DNA of 64,000 nt, taken from JBMNPT01 sp050943735. GTDB lineage: Bacteria > Bacillota > Clostridia > Oscillospirales > RGIG577. Below the pieces are notes generated by a model. It did no database searches. It was not told the DNA's origin and saw nothing but the letters and a program-made list of their open reading frames with translations. A program made the translations under genes and the position numbers. This document shows, one piece after another, positions 38,790 to 48,300 of the stretch. The stretch's first letter is position 1, and every line of letters starts with the position of its first letter. The DNA is taken from assembly GCA_050943735.1 (NCBI GenBank), contig JBMNPT010000002.1, positions 1 through 64,000 of the forward strand, written 5' to 3'.

Positions 38790-40124
38790 TCATTTCTCCC
38801 GCTGGGCGCGCTGTTGGGCCTTCCATGCGAGAATGCTCTCCAATCGCTCTTTGGCTCTCCCCTCGCTGCCCTGCCCGGTGGGACGGTAATATCTCCGTCC
38901 CAGCAGGGAATCGGGCAAGCAATCCATGTCCGCCACCTTTTCCTCGGTGTCATGGGCATAGACATACCCCTCCCCGTAGTGTAGTTCTTTCATCAGGCTG
39001 GTGGGGGCGTTGCGGATGCGCAGCGGCACCGGTTCATCCAGCATCTCCCGAGCGTCCTTTTTAGCCGTTTCATAGGCCACATACAGGGAGTTGGACCGAG
39101 GTGCCAGAGAAAGGTACACCACCGCGTGGGTCAGATGTACATTGCACTCGGGCATCCCCAGGAAATGACAGGCCTGATAAGCTGCCACCGCCACTTCCAG
39201 TGCCCGGCTGTCCGCCATGCCGATGTCCTCGCTGGCAAACCGTACCAGCCGGCGGGCCACATACAGGGGGTCCTCGCCTGCTTCCAGCATCCGCGCCAAC
39301 CAGTACACCGCCGCATCTGGGTCGCTGTTTCGCATGGATTTGTGCAGTGCCGAAATGAGATTGTAATGTTCCTCTCCATTTTTATCATACAGGAGCGACT
39401 TATGGGAGGTGCACTGTTCCAGCAGTTCCGGTTCCACCCACACTTCCTGTCCTTCCCGCCGGCCGTTGAGCACCGCCATTTCCAGTGTGCCCAATGCCGT
39501 CCGAGCATCCCCACCGGCAAACCGGGCGATGTGCTCCAGCAAAGCAGGCTCTATGTGTACCGTCAGCTCACCAAAGCCCCGTTCATCCCGGAGAGCTGCC
39601 TCCAACAGCCACACCAGTTCCTCTGTCTGCAGGGGCTGCAGCACAAACACCTTGCACCGGGAGAGCAACGCCGAATTGATTTCAAAGGAGGGATTTTCGG
39701 TAGTGGCGCCGATGAGCAGGATGCTTCCCTTTTCCACATAAGGCAAAAAGGCATCCTGCTGGGCTTTGTTGAACCGGTGAATCTCATCCACAAAGAGGAT
39801 GGTACGCTCGCCGAAACGCCGGTTGGCCTCCGCCTGCTCCATCACCCCTTTGATCTCTTTGATACCGCTGGTGACGGCGCTGAAATTGATAAATGCCGCT
39901 TTGGTACTGTGGGCGATGATCCGGGCCAGGGTGGTTTTACCCACACCGGGAGGCCCCCAGAAAATCATGGAGGAAATACGGTCTGTTTCAATCAGTTGGC
40001 GCAGAATTTTCCCCTCTCCCAACAGATGCCGCTGCCCCGCGAATTCCGACAGATTGCGGGGACGCATCCGGCTGGCCAATGGTCGGTCATCCTGCTTTGA
40101 TGCAAACAAGTTTTGCTGTTCCAT
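38790..40124 (-). CDS. rarA: Replication-associated recombination protein A (RarA/MgsA)
   Basis: A 444-residue AAA+ ATPase related to clamp loaders and RuvB that acts at stalled replication forks. Walker A FWGPPGVGKTTLARI, Walker B ILFVDEIHRFNKAQQD, sensor IGATTENPSF; the C-terminal tetramer domain ends with GEGYVYAHDTEEKVADM and LPDSLLGRRYYRPT, which is diagnostic. The ATG at 40124 has AAGGAGG upstream; a GTG three codons earlier overlaps it. It lies upstream of leuS but each has its own promoter. Confidence 0.93.
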   Translation of the reverse strand: MEQQNLFASKQDDRPLASRMRPRNLSEFAGQRHLLGEGKILRQLIETDRISSMIFWGPPGVGKTTLARIIAHSTKAAFINFSAVTSGIKEIKGVMEQAEANRRFGERTILFVDEIHRFNKAQQDAFLPYVEKGSILLIGATTENPSFEINSALLSRCKVFVLQPLQTEELVWLLEAALRDERGFGELTVHIEPALLEHIARFAGGDARTALGTLEMAVLNGRREGQEVWVEPELLEQCTSHKSLLYDKNGEEHYNLISALHKSMRNSDPDAAVYWLARMLEAGEDPLYVARRLVRFASEDIGMADSRALEVAVAAYQACHFLGMPECNVHLTHAVVYLSLAPRSNSLYVAYETAKKDAREMLDEPVPLRIRNAPTSLMKELHYGEGYVYAHDTEEKVADMDCLPDSLLGRRYYRPTGQGSEGRAKERLESILAWKAQQRAQREK

Positions 40125-40187
40125 GCCCTGCACCTCCTTGCGGAAAGGGAGCCGCTGCCCTGCGGGCCGCCGCTCCCTTCTGTACCG

Positions 40188-40553
40188 TCATTCCTTGACG
40201 ATGCTGCTCAAATCCATTTTTTCTCCGTCGGCCCACAGATGTTCCAGGTTGTAGAACTCCCGCATTTCCTGGCTGAATACATGCACGATGACACAGCCAT
40301 AATCCACTACGATCCAGCTGCCGCTCTGATATCCCTCAGTACGGCTGGGCGGCAGTTCAAAGTCCTGCTTCATCTTGAATTCCACCTCTTCCGCCAGGGC
40401 TTTGACCTGGGTGGTGGAACCGCCGGTGCACAGCACAAAATACTCACACAGAGTGGAAATGTCGGTCACCCGGATGGCTTCAATGTTCTGTCCCTTTTTA
40501 TTATCCAGAATCTGTACCACATTTTGGGCAATTTCCCATGCAGTTTTTTCCAT
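40188..40553 (-). CDS. rsfS: Ribosome silencing factor
   Basis: A 121-residue RsfS/YbeB protein that binds L14 and blocks subunit joining under starvation. Signature features are VVQILDNKKGQNIEAIRVTDISTLCEYFVLCTGGSTTQVKAL, GYQSGSWIVVDYGCVIVHVFSQEMREFYNLEHLW. It is the last gene of the yhbY-nadD-yqeK-LCP-rsfS group, which is the common Firmicutes order, with an LCP gene inserted. Confidence 0.93.
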   Translation of the reverse strand: MEKTAWEIAQNVVQILDNKKGQNIEAIRVTDISTLCEYFVLCTGGSTTQVKALAEEVEFKMKQDFELPPSRTEGYQSGSWIVVDYGCVIVHVFSQEMREFYNLEHLWADGEKMDLSSIVKE

Positions 40554-40570
40554 ATGCTTCCTACCTTTCT

Positions 40571-42205
40571 TTATTTGGATAAATCTTCCCCGATGATGAT
40601 GGTCACATCGGTTTTGCCTTCTTCCTTGCTCTCGCTCTTGATGGTGGCGCCAGGGAATTTCTCTTTTAGCTGGGCTTCACTCACCGCGCCGCCCCGCACA
40701 ATGATGGTAGTGGTTTTGTAGGTGATGTTGTTGGCAGTATCCTCCCGCACCACCTGGCAGTCCAATTCTTCCACCTTTGTACGCACCGTATTCACCACAT
40801 TTTTACTCTTGGTGGAATTGAGAATTTCCACCTGGGGCTTGTCTGACTCAAATACTTCCTTCAGTGGCACGCCGCTCTGCTGGGCTCCCGCTACCGATGC
40901 CTGGGGTGTGGGAGATACAGCCCCCGCCGACGGTGCAGTGGCCGAAGTGGAAGTAGATGTAGATGTGGAATCACTGCTCCGTTCAAACTGACCGCCGGGC
41001 AAATGATTTCCTTCCAACGACACACCCGTTTCCTCACTGGTTTTAACAGGAATGGCGGGAGAATTTTTGGGGTTGACGGTATTGTTTTCCGCTTCCGGCT
41101 GCCCCATCACTGTGGAGAGTTTAGTATTGAGCGCCTCATCCAGATCATCGCCGTTCACATCCACCTGAGTGTCCAGCTGCCGTTCAAACTCCACCATGTG
41201 GAACTTGTCCTCAGTGAGCTCCTGTTGGAAGGGATTGAAATACTCATTGATGATCTGCATGGTTTCTTCCTTGTAGATGGTGTAATAAGCCTTTCCATCC
41301 ACCCGGGCATTTTCGCCCGTCAAGGTGAAGAACCGAATGTCCTCACTTTGCAGCTCCAATGCCTGTCCAGCCAAAAATACCATATCACTGGTACTGAGAT
41401 TGGTTTTGAGATTGGAATTGATGGCGTCAATCATTTCCGGCACCTTGAGTACCGTACCCAAATTCAGCAGCTTGCTCATAAAAGCGGAAATAAAGGCTTT
41501 CTGCGCTTTGAGCCGGCCAATGTCTGCGTCGGCGTAATCGCTCCGGAAACGGACAAATCCCTCGGCCTTGGCGCCGTCCAGCACCTGCACCCCGGGTTCC
41601 AGATGAATGGTGAGTCCCTGATAGGGATCTTCATAGTCCATGGCCTGGGGCACGTTGATCTCCACGCCGCCCACAGCATCTACAATCTCCCGGAAGGCCA
41701 GAATACTCACCACCGCATATCGGTCGATGGGAATCCCCAGGAAATTCTGTATATCCTCCTCCAGCTGCTCAATGCCGCCAATTGCAAAGGATGCATTCAC
41801 TCGCTTGTTGCTGCGGTCCACATCCAACATGCTGTCCCGGGGGACTTGCAGCAGATTGAGCTTGCCGTTTACTGTATCAAAAGACACCACCAAAATGGTA
41901 TCGGTATTGAGCCCTCCGGCATCGGTACCCACCACCAGGAAGGTGTAATACTTATCCTTACGGGTATAGCCGGCGTACTGCTCCACCTGCAGATTGACTT
42001 CCGTCTGGGTCTCCCCAGGCTCTTCCACATCCATCCCCCGGTTGAGCATGGCCCACACGCTGCCCACTGCCAGCAATGCCACACACAGCACCGCCACCGC
42101 AATGTACAGTCCCAGACCGCGCCGGCCTTTTTTCTGTCCATCGGTTTCGCGGGTAAAATCATCCCCCACACGCCGGCGGACTCGTTTTATCTTTGCGTTG
42201 CCCAT
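40571..42205 (-). CDS. LCP (LytR-CpsA-Psr) family glycopolymer ligase
   Basis: A 544-residue membrane-anchored protein. Residues about 30-55 are the single membrane helix; LCP catalytic core follows (YTFLVVGTDAGGLNTDTILVVSFDTV, LLQVPRDSML, GIPIDRYAVVSILAFREIVDAVGGVEINVP, FVRFRSDYADADIGRLKAQ). It transfers wall polymers from lipid carrier to peptidoglycan. After a Ser/Thr repeat linker (about 410-430) comes a C-terminal LytR_C domain (VEILNSTKSKNVVNTVRTKVEEL). AAAGGAG precedes the ATG. It is translationally linked to yqeK (3-base gap). Confidence 0.9.
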   Translation of the reverse strand: MGNAKIKRVRRRVGDDFTRETDGQKKGRRGLGLYIAVAVLCVALLAVGSVWAMLNRGMDVEEPGETQTEVNLQVEQYAGYTRKDKYYTFLVVGTDAGGLNTDTILVVSFDTVNGKLNLLQVPRDSMLDVDRSNKRVNASFAIGGIEQLEEDIQNFLGIPIDRYAVVSILAFREIVDAVGGVEINVPQAMDYEDPYQGLTIHLEPGVQVLDGAKAEGFVRFRSDYADADIGRLKAQKAFISAFMSKLLNLGTVLKVPEMIDAINSNLKTNLSTSDMVFLAGQALELQSEDIRFFTLTGENARVDGKAYYTIYKEETMQIINEYFNPFQQELTEDKFHMVEFERQLDTQVDVNGDDLDEALNTKLSTVMGQPEAENNTVNPKNSPAIPVKTSEETGVSLEGNHLPGGQFERSSDSTSTSTSTSATAPSAGAVSPTPQASVAGAQQSGVPLKEVFESDKPQVEILNSTKSKNVVNTVRTKVEELDCQVVREDTANNITYKTTTIIVRGGAVSEAQLKEKFPGATIKSESKEEGKTDVTIIIGEDLSK

Positions 42206-42208
42206 GAA

Positions 42209-42787
42209 TCAAACTCCTTTGTGAATAATGGCCTCGTTGCGGGCGGCAACGGTGCCGGGATGCAGCAGGACTCCCTTGCTCACGATCTCCCGAATGGAAA
42301 AATCCAGCGCAAAGCGATACCCCTCGTGAAAATCCCGATGGGCTTTGTCCCGCACTTCCGCCGCACCCGGAAAGGTACGGCCTTCCTCTGTAAAATCTGC
42401 CATATACACAATCTTATCCAGCAGGGTCATGCCGCTGCGGGCCGTGGTGTGATATCGAATGGCGTCCAGAATCTCGCGGTCTTCCACTCCGTAGAGATGC
42501 TGGGCCACCAGCGCGCCCGAAATGGGATGAAACAGTTTGGGACTGCGCCACTCCACCTCGCTCAATTGAGCTCCGTAGGTGGCAAACGCTCTGCGATGCC
42601 GCTGCTCGTCCCACATTTTGGTCACATCGTGCAGCAGCCCCGCCATTGCGGCTTTGTGAGCGTCCGCTCCCAACTTCTGGGCATACCAAACGGCTTCTTT
42701 TTCCACGCCCAGGGTGTGCCGAAACCGCTGCTCCGGGATCTCTCTGCTCAACTGCTCCCGCAGGTTGTCCAACTGTTTGCTGTTCAT
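42209..42787 (-). CDS. yqeK: YqeK HD-domain phosphohydrolase
   Basis: A 192-residue HD protein. The metal His/Asp pairs are RFRHTLGVEKEAVWYA, LLHDVTKMW, FHPISGALVA and IRYHTTARSGMTLLDKIVYMAD. In Bacillus YqeK is a symmetrical Ap4A hydrolase. The ATG at 42787 follows GGAGGCGCGCGG; the frame continues further upstream but inside nadD. It sits between nadD and the LCP gene. Confidence 0.9.
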   Translation of the reverse strand: MNSKQLDNLREQLSREIPEQRFRHTLGVEKEAVWYAQKLGADAHKAAMAGLLHDVTKMWDEQRHRRAFATYGAQLSEVEWRSPKLFHPISGALVAQHLYGVEDREILDAIRYHTTARSGMTLLDKIVYMADFTEEGRTFPGAAEVRDKAHRDFHEGYRFALDFSIREIVSKGVLLHPGTVAARNEAIIHKGV

Positions 42788-42819
42788 CCGCGCGCCTCCT
42801 TTTTCACACCATGATTGAC

Positions 42820-43440
42820 CTACTCTTCTCTGTACAATCCCTGCTGTACAATGTATTCCTCCACCGGTCCCGGAATCCAGCCTGTCACAGGCTGTCCCTG
42901 CCGGAGCCGGCTGCGAATCTGAGTGGAGGACACCTCCACCGGGTCCACATCTACCACCTGAATGTGTGCTCCATACTGCTGCCGCAGACGCTGGGCCTCC
43001 GCTTCCAACACCGGACGTCCTTCCTTTTCCCGGCTGGCCGCCACCAGTGTGCACAGCGAAAAAATCTTCCGAAATTCCCGCCAGCTCTCAAAAGAGAGCA
43101 GCATATCGGTGCCCATCACAAAATACAGCTGATACCCAGGGTATTCCTGCCGCAGCTGAGTGAGGGTATCCACCGTATAACTCTTGCCGCCCCGGCGCAG
43201 CTCCATATCACTGACCTGATAGCCCGGCCGATCCTGTATGGCCCGGCGAATCATCTCCAAACGGTGCTCTCCCGACACAAAATCCGCCCCCACTGCTTTA
43301 TGGGGTGGCAGATTGGTGGGAATAAACAGTACGCCGTCGGGATGATATTGCTTTTCCAGTTCCACTGCCGCCTTGATGTGGCCGCTGTGAATGGGATTGA
43401 ATGTCCCGCCCAAAATCAGCAGCCGTTTGGTTGCTTCCAT
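42820..43440 (-). CDS. nadD: Nicotinate-nucleotide adenylyltransferase
   Basis: A 206-residue nucleotidyltransferase that makes nicotinic acid adenine dinucleotide in NAD synthesis. GGTFNPIHSGHIKAA is the HxGH motif, IPTNLPPHKAV the mononucleotide site, DTLTQLR the dimer region and SSTQIRSRLRQGQPV the SxxxR ATP site. One base separates it from yhbY. Confidence 0.95.
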   Translation of the reverse strand: MEATKRLLILGGTFNPIHSGHIKAAVELEKQYHPDGVLFIPTNLPPHKAVGADFVSGEHRLEMIRRAIQDRPGYQVSDMELRRGGKSYTVDTLTQLRQEYPGYQLYFVMGTDMLLSFESWREFRKIFSLCTLVAASREKEGRPVLEAEAQRLRQQYGAHIQVVDVDPVEVSSTQIRSRLRQGQPVTGWIPGPVEEYIVQQGLYREE

Positions 43441-43441
43441 A

Positions 43442-43735
43442 TCACTTCACCAGCTGTATCTTTTTGTGTTTCTTGGATTCCTTGTAAATCACCAGACGGG
43501 TTCCCACCGTCTGCACCGGCTCCGCTCCTGTGGCCTGACAAATTTCATCACAGGCTTCCCGAGCGGTCATCAGGCTGCTCTCCAATACCCGCAGCTTGAT
43601 GAGTTCCCGCGCTTCCAGCGCATCCTCCACCTGCCGGATTAAATTGTCACCAATCCCGCCTTTTCCAATTTGAAAAATGGTTTCCAGTGGGTTGGCCAGC
43701 CCACGCAATTGGGCCCGTTGTTTGCTTGTCAGCAT
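43442..43735 (-). CDS. yhbY: RNA-binding protein YhbY (CRM domain)
   Basis: A 97-residue CRM-domain protein thought to assist ribosome assembly. The GKGGIGDNLIRQVEDALEARELIKLRVL and TGAEPVQTVGTRLVIYKESK segments are the CRM core, with the GxxG loop. The ATG at 43735 is inside the rdgB end region (1 base past its stop). It is the first member of the nadD/rsfS group. Confidence 0.93.
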   Translation of the reverse strand: MLTSKQRAQLRGLANPLETIFQIGKGGIGDNLIRQVEDALEARELIKLRVLESSLMTAREACDEICQATGAEPVQTVGTRLVIYKESKKHKKIQLVK

Positions 43736-43736
43736 A

Positions 43737-44336
43737 TCATTTCTCCTCTGTTGTCTGTTTGATCTCCTCCAACCGGCATGCGAAGGCCCGCAGCGCTTCG
43801 CCCCGGTGACTGATGGCATTCTTCTCCTCCGATGTCAATTCACCGAAGGTTTTTCCATATTGCTCCACATAAAAGAGCGGATCGTATCCAAAACCGCCCT
43901 CTCCCGCCGGTTCCCGGGCGATGACTCCCTCGCACCGGCCTTCTACCGTAAAATTCCCTCCGGGATACACACAGCAGATGGCACAGGTAAAATGGGCCCG
44001 CCGGTCCTGGATCTGTTCCAGCGCCGCCAGCAGTTTACGGTTGTTGGCCTGGTCATCATGTCCCTCACCCGCGTACCGGGCGCTGTACACCCCAGGCGCA
44101 CCGCCCAGAGCGTCCACCTCCAGACCGCTGTCATCTGCCATGGTCATCTCTCCGCACAGATCAAAAATGGCCTTTGCCTTGAGATAGGCGTTTTCCGCGA
44201 AGGTGGATCCGGTTTCTTCCACTTCCAGCTCAATGCCCCGCTCCTTCATGGATTGTACCGTATAGCCCAGCGGAGCTAAGATTTCCCGGATTTCCCGTAC
44301 CTTACCCGCATTGCCGGTGGCCACTACAATGTTCAT
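43737..44336 (-). CDS. rdgB: Non-canonical purine NTP pyrophosphatase (RdgB/HAM1)
   Basis: A 199-residue nucleotide-pool sanitiser removing dITP and XTP. The N-terminal VVATGNAGKVREIREIL is the phosphate-binding start; then ADDSGLEVDALGGAPGVYSARYAGEGHDDQAN and the substrate region EGFGYDPLFY-like GGFGYDPLFYVEQYGKTFGELTSEEKNAISHRGEAL. The start overlaps ftsY by 4 bases. Confidence 0.95.
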   Translation of the reverse strand: MNIVVATGNAGKVREIREILAPLGYTVQSMKERGIELEVEETGSTFAENAYLKAKAIFDLCGEMTMADDSGLEVDALGGAPGVYSARYAGEGHDDQANNRKLLAALEQIQDRRAHFTCAICCVYPGGNFTVEGRCEGVIAREPAGEGGFGYDPLFYVEQYGKTFGELTSEEKNAISHRGEALRAFACRLEEIKQTTEEK

Positions 44337-45289
44337 ACTTCTTCCTCCTGCTGAGGCTCCTCCTGCTCCTGTCCAAAGTCCTCTCCGCCGAAAATGGCCC
44401 GGGCGAACTCCTTGGGCTGGAAGGGCTGCAAATCCTCCATCTTCTCACCCACACCGATGAACTTCACCGGAATGCCCTGTCCATGACGGATGGCAATGAC
44501 AATACCACCCTTGGCGGTACCATCCAGCTTGGTGAGCACAATGCCAGTGATGTCTGCCACTTCTTTGAACTGCTGAGCCTGGCTCACCGCGTTCTGACCG
44601 GTGGTGGCATCCAGCACCAACAAAACCTCCCGGCTGGCCTCGGGCAGCTCCCGTTCCATCACCTTGAAGATCTTACCCAACTCATTCATCAGATTCTTTT
44701 TGTTGTGCAGCCGGCCGGCGGTGTCACAGATAATGACATCCGCTCCCCGGGCTTTGGCGGCAGCGATGGTATCAAACACCACGGCGGCAGGATCACTGCC
44801 CTCGCTGTGTTTGACAATATCCACTCCCACCCGCTGAGCCCAGATGTCCAGCTGGTCAATGGCAGCCGCACGGAAGGTATCCGCCGCGCCCAGAATCACC
44901 TTTTTTCCCTGTCCTTTCAGCAGATTGGCAATTTTGGCGATGGAGGTGGTTTTACCCACTCCATTGACGCCAATCACCAGAATGATGGAGGGACGGGTAT
45001 CCAGATGGAGGGCACAATCTCCCTCCAGCATTTCACTCATGATGTCAATAATGGCCTGCCGAATCCCCTCCCGGTCATTGATGTGCTGCTCCCGCACCCG
45101 CTGGCGCAGACGCTCCACAATTTCACCGGCGGTTTCCACGCCCAGATCCCCCAGGATCAGCGTTTCTTCCAGTTCCTCAAACAGCTCCTCATCCACTCGC
45201 ACAAACACCCGGAGCACATTGTCAATCTTGCCCAGCACCGAGTCACGGGTCTTCTGCAGCCCCTGCCGCAGTTTATCAAAAAAGCCCAT
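44333..45289 (-). CDS. ftsY: Signal recognition particle receptor FtsY
   Basis: A 318-residue SRP-type GTPase. P-loop GVNGVGKTTSIAKIA, then DTFRAAAIDQL, DTAGRLHNKKNLMNEL and TKLDGTAKGG. The N domain begins MGFFDKLRQGLQKTRDSVLG. As in many Firmicutes, the acidic A domain is nearly absent. Located directly downstream of smc (19-base gap) and upstream of rdgB. Confidence 0.96.
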   Translation of the reverse strand: MGFFDKLRQGLQKTRDSVLGKIDNVLRVFVRVDEELFEELEETLILGDLGVETAGEIVERLRQRVREQHINDREGIRQAIIDIMSEMLEGDCALHLDTRPSIILVIGVNGVGKTTSIAKIANLLKGQGKKVILGAADTFRAAAIDQLDIWAQRVGVDIVKHSEGSDPAAVVFDTIAAAKARGADVIICDTAGRLHNKKNLMNELGKIFKVMERELPEASREVLLVLDATTGQNAVSQAQQFKEVADITGIVLTKLDGTAKGGIVIAIRHGQGIPVKFIGVGEKMEDLQPFQPKEFARAIFGGEDFGQEQEEPQQEEEV

Positions 45290-45308
45290 TCGCTCTTCTC
45301 CTTTCCCA

Positions 45309-48300
45309 TTAGGTGGCCTTCATGTGCAGCTTGCGCTCCACTTCCGCCACATTGATCGCCAGCAATTTGGATACGCCCTGTTCCTGCATGGTGACACCGT
45401 ACAGCATATCCGCGGCCTCCATGGTGCCGCGCCGGTGGGTAACCACAATGAACTGAATCCGGTTGTCCGACCGCTGCAAATAAGAGGCAAACCGCCCCAC
45501 ATTCACATCGTCCAACGCTGCCTCGATTTCGTCAAAGACGCAGAAGGGGGTAGGCCGCACCCGCAGGATGGCAAAAATCAGCGCAATGGCCACAAAAGCC
45601 TGTTCTCCACCCGACAGCAACGTCAAACTGCGCACCTTTTTACCGGGGGGCTGTACACGAATCTCAATGCCGCCCTCCAATACATCTTCGGTGTTTTCCA
45701 GCACCAGTTCGGCAGTGCCGCCGCCAAACAGTTCCCGGAAAGTCCGTCCAAACTGCTGGTTGATCACCGAAAATTGTTCCCTAAACACCTTACGCATATT
45801 GCGGGTGAGATCGGTGATGATCACCTCCAACCCCTGACGGGATTTTTGCAGGTCCTCCCGCTGCTCGGTGAGGAAGGCATATTTTCCCGAGACTTCCCGG
45901 TATTCCTCGATGGCATCCACATTGATGCTGCCCAATCCCTTGATCTCGTTTTTGAGCCGGGTTACCTCCCGGGCAGTTCCTTCCGGGTCTTCCAGCGGTG
46001 TGCGGAGTTCCTCCGCTTCGCTGAGGGTCAGCTCATACTGCTCCCACATTCGTCCCAGAATGTCCTCCTGCCCCGCCTCAGCCTGCTCCAGTTGATGTTC
46101 CAGACGGGCATGCTCCCGTTCCAAACTGGTCAGACGGGCTCGGGTTTCCTTTTCCTCCTGCTGCCACCCGGTAATCTGCTGCTGCAGTTCCATCCGGCGG
46201 GTGGTTTCCTGTCCGATGGCCTGTCGGTGGCTTTCCATCGCCTGTTCCAGGCGGGTGTTTTCCTGCCGCAGCCCCTCTATATGGGCTTTGCAGGCTTCGA
46301 TCTCCCGCTGTCGGTCGGTAATTTCCGCAGCCTTCTGAGAAGAAGCTTCCCGGCCTTCCGTCTGCTGACGCGCCAGGGAAGCCAGCTGATTTTCCAGCAA
46401 TTCTTCATCCTTGCGGCGGGTATTGATGTCAATTTTACTGTTGAAAATATGCTCATTCAGCTGCGCACGCTGCCGGATAAATTCCTCCCGGCTTTCTCGC
46501 AGCTGCTCCATCTGCTGTTCGGTTTGCCCGATGGCCTGATCTAGACCGGCGATTTCACCGCTCAACTGCTGCGCGCGCTGCCGGCTCTCTTCCGCCTTGC
46601 CCTGCAGAGATTCACTTTCCTGCCGCAGCAGTTCCAACTGCCGCTGCTGTTCTTCCCAGGCCGCCTGGGCGGTCTGCAGCTGATACCGGGCCTCCACCTG
46701 CTGCTCCTGTTTCTGACGCAGTTCTTCCTGGGCCCGCTGGGTGTCATACTGGGCCTGAGAATGGGCCGCCCGGGCCGCTTCTCCCTTTTCCTTCAGCCGG
46801 GCCAGCTTGGCGGAATTCTCCTCCACCTGCTGTTCCAGCCGCTGCAATTCGGCACTTCGGGCAAAAACACCGCTGCTCCGTCCGGCGCTGCCGCCGGTCA
46901 TGCTGCCGCCCACGCCCAGCACCTGACCATCCAGTGTGACAATGCGGAAGGCATATCGATATTGCCGGGCCATGGCCACCGCGCTGTCCAGGTCCTCCGC
47001 CACTACGGTGCGGCCCAACAGATTGTCCGCCACTATGGACAGCCGCTGCTCGCAGCGCACCAGCTGAGAGGCAATGCCCACATAACCGGGCTGTGCCTCC
47101 ACCCCTTTCCAGGTGAAGGGCCGGCTCTGCAGAGAAGTGAGAGGCAGGAAGGTGGCCCGCCCCGCTTTTTCCCGCTGCAGCAAACGGATGCCCTCCTTGC
47201 CGGCAGCCTCGTTTTCCACCACTATGTGCTGTGCGCTACCGCCCAATGCGGTTTCAATGGCCAATACATACTGCTCCTGGGTATCCAGCAGACTGGAAAC
47301 CGGCCCGCACACGCCCCGGAGCCGGCCATGTCCGGCTGCCTGCATGACCGTTTTGACACTGCGACCATAGCCTTCAAATTCCCGCTCCATATCCCGCAGC
47401 AGGCTCTGACGGCTGGTTTGCTGATAGAGTTCCCGTTCCCGGATCTTATATTCTTCCAGCAGGGCATCCAGCTCGCTCTTGCGCAATTCCAATCGCTTCT
47501 GATATCCCTGCAGGGTATTTTGCAGCTCCTGACACTGGGTGGTGAGCTGCTGCAGCCGAGTGCTGTGCTTATCCCGCAGTCCCTGCTGCTCCCACACTTC
47601 CTCTTCCCGGCGAGACAACTCCTCTCCAATGGTATCCATCCGCTCCGAACCGGTGACCAGCTGGGCATTGGCTGCAGACAGTGCAATCCGGGCATCGGCA
47701 CGGCTGGCCATATGAGCCTTGAGCTGCTGCTCCAATTGTTCCATCTGCCGGTCTTTTTCGGCCAATCCCCCTCCCAGGGTATCATCCCGGGACATATATT
47801 CTTCCAGTTCCCGCTCCAGTCGTTCCCGCTGAATCCGGGTCTGCACCAGCTGCTCCTCCAGATCGCTCTGCTGATCTGCCAGCTGCTGGCCGGTACTTTG
47901 AGCCGCCTGAATTTCCGCCTCCAACCGGCGGATGTGTTCCTGGTGATTCTCCACATCGCTCTCCCGCAGGGCAATTTCTCCCTGATTGCGGGTATGGGCG
48001 TTTTCCTGTTCCGCGTTCTCTTTGCGGTGCTGCTCCACCCGCACGTCACAGGCTTGCAACGCATCATATCCCTGCTGAATCTCCTCATCCAGCCGGTCCG
48101 CAGCCTGTCCGTTGAGATCCAGTGTGGTCTGGGAAATGACCAGTGCTTCCCGGGTACGGGTCTGGGTTTCCCGCAAGCCGTCCAATTGATACAGCCACAA
48201 TCCCAGCTCTCGGTCCCGCAGATGGTCCCGCAGTTTCAGATATTTCTCCGCTTTTGTGCTGGCGGTTTGCAGCGGGCCCATCCGTTCTTCCAGCTGGGTG

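Noticed and set aside
40940..40990. Ser/Thr repeat as a phase-variable microsatellite
   Set aside because: The DNA repeat is imperfect and in multiples of three, so slippage would not give frame changes; it codes for a linker in the LCP protein.
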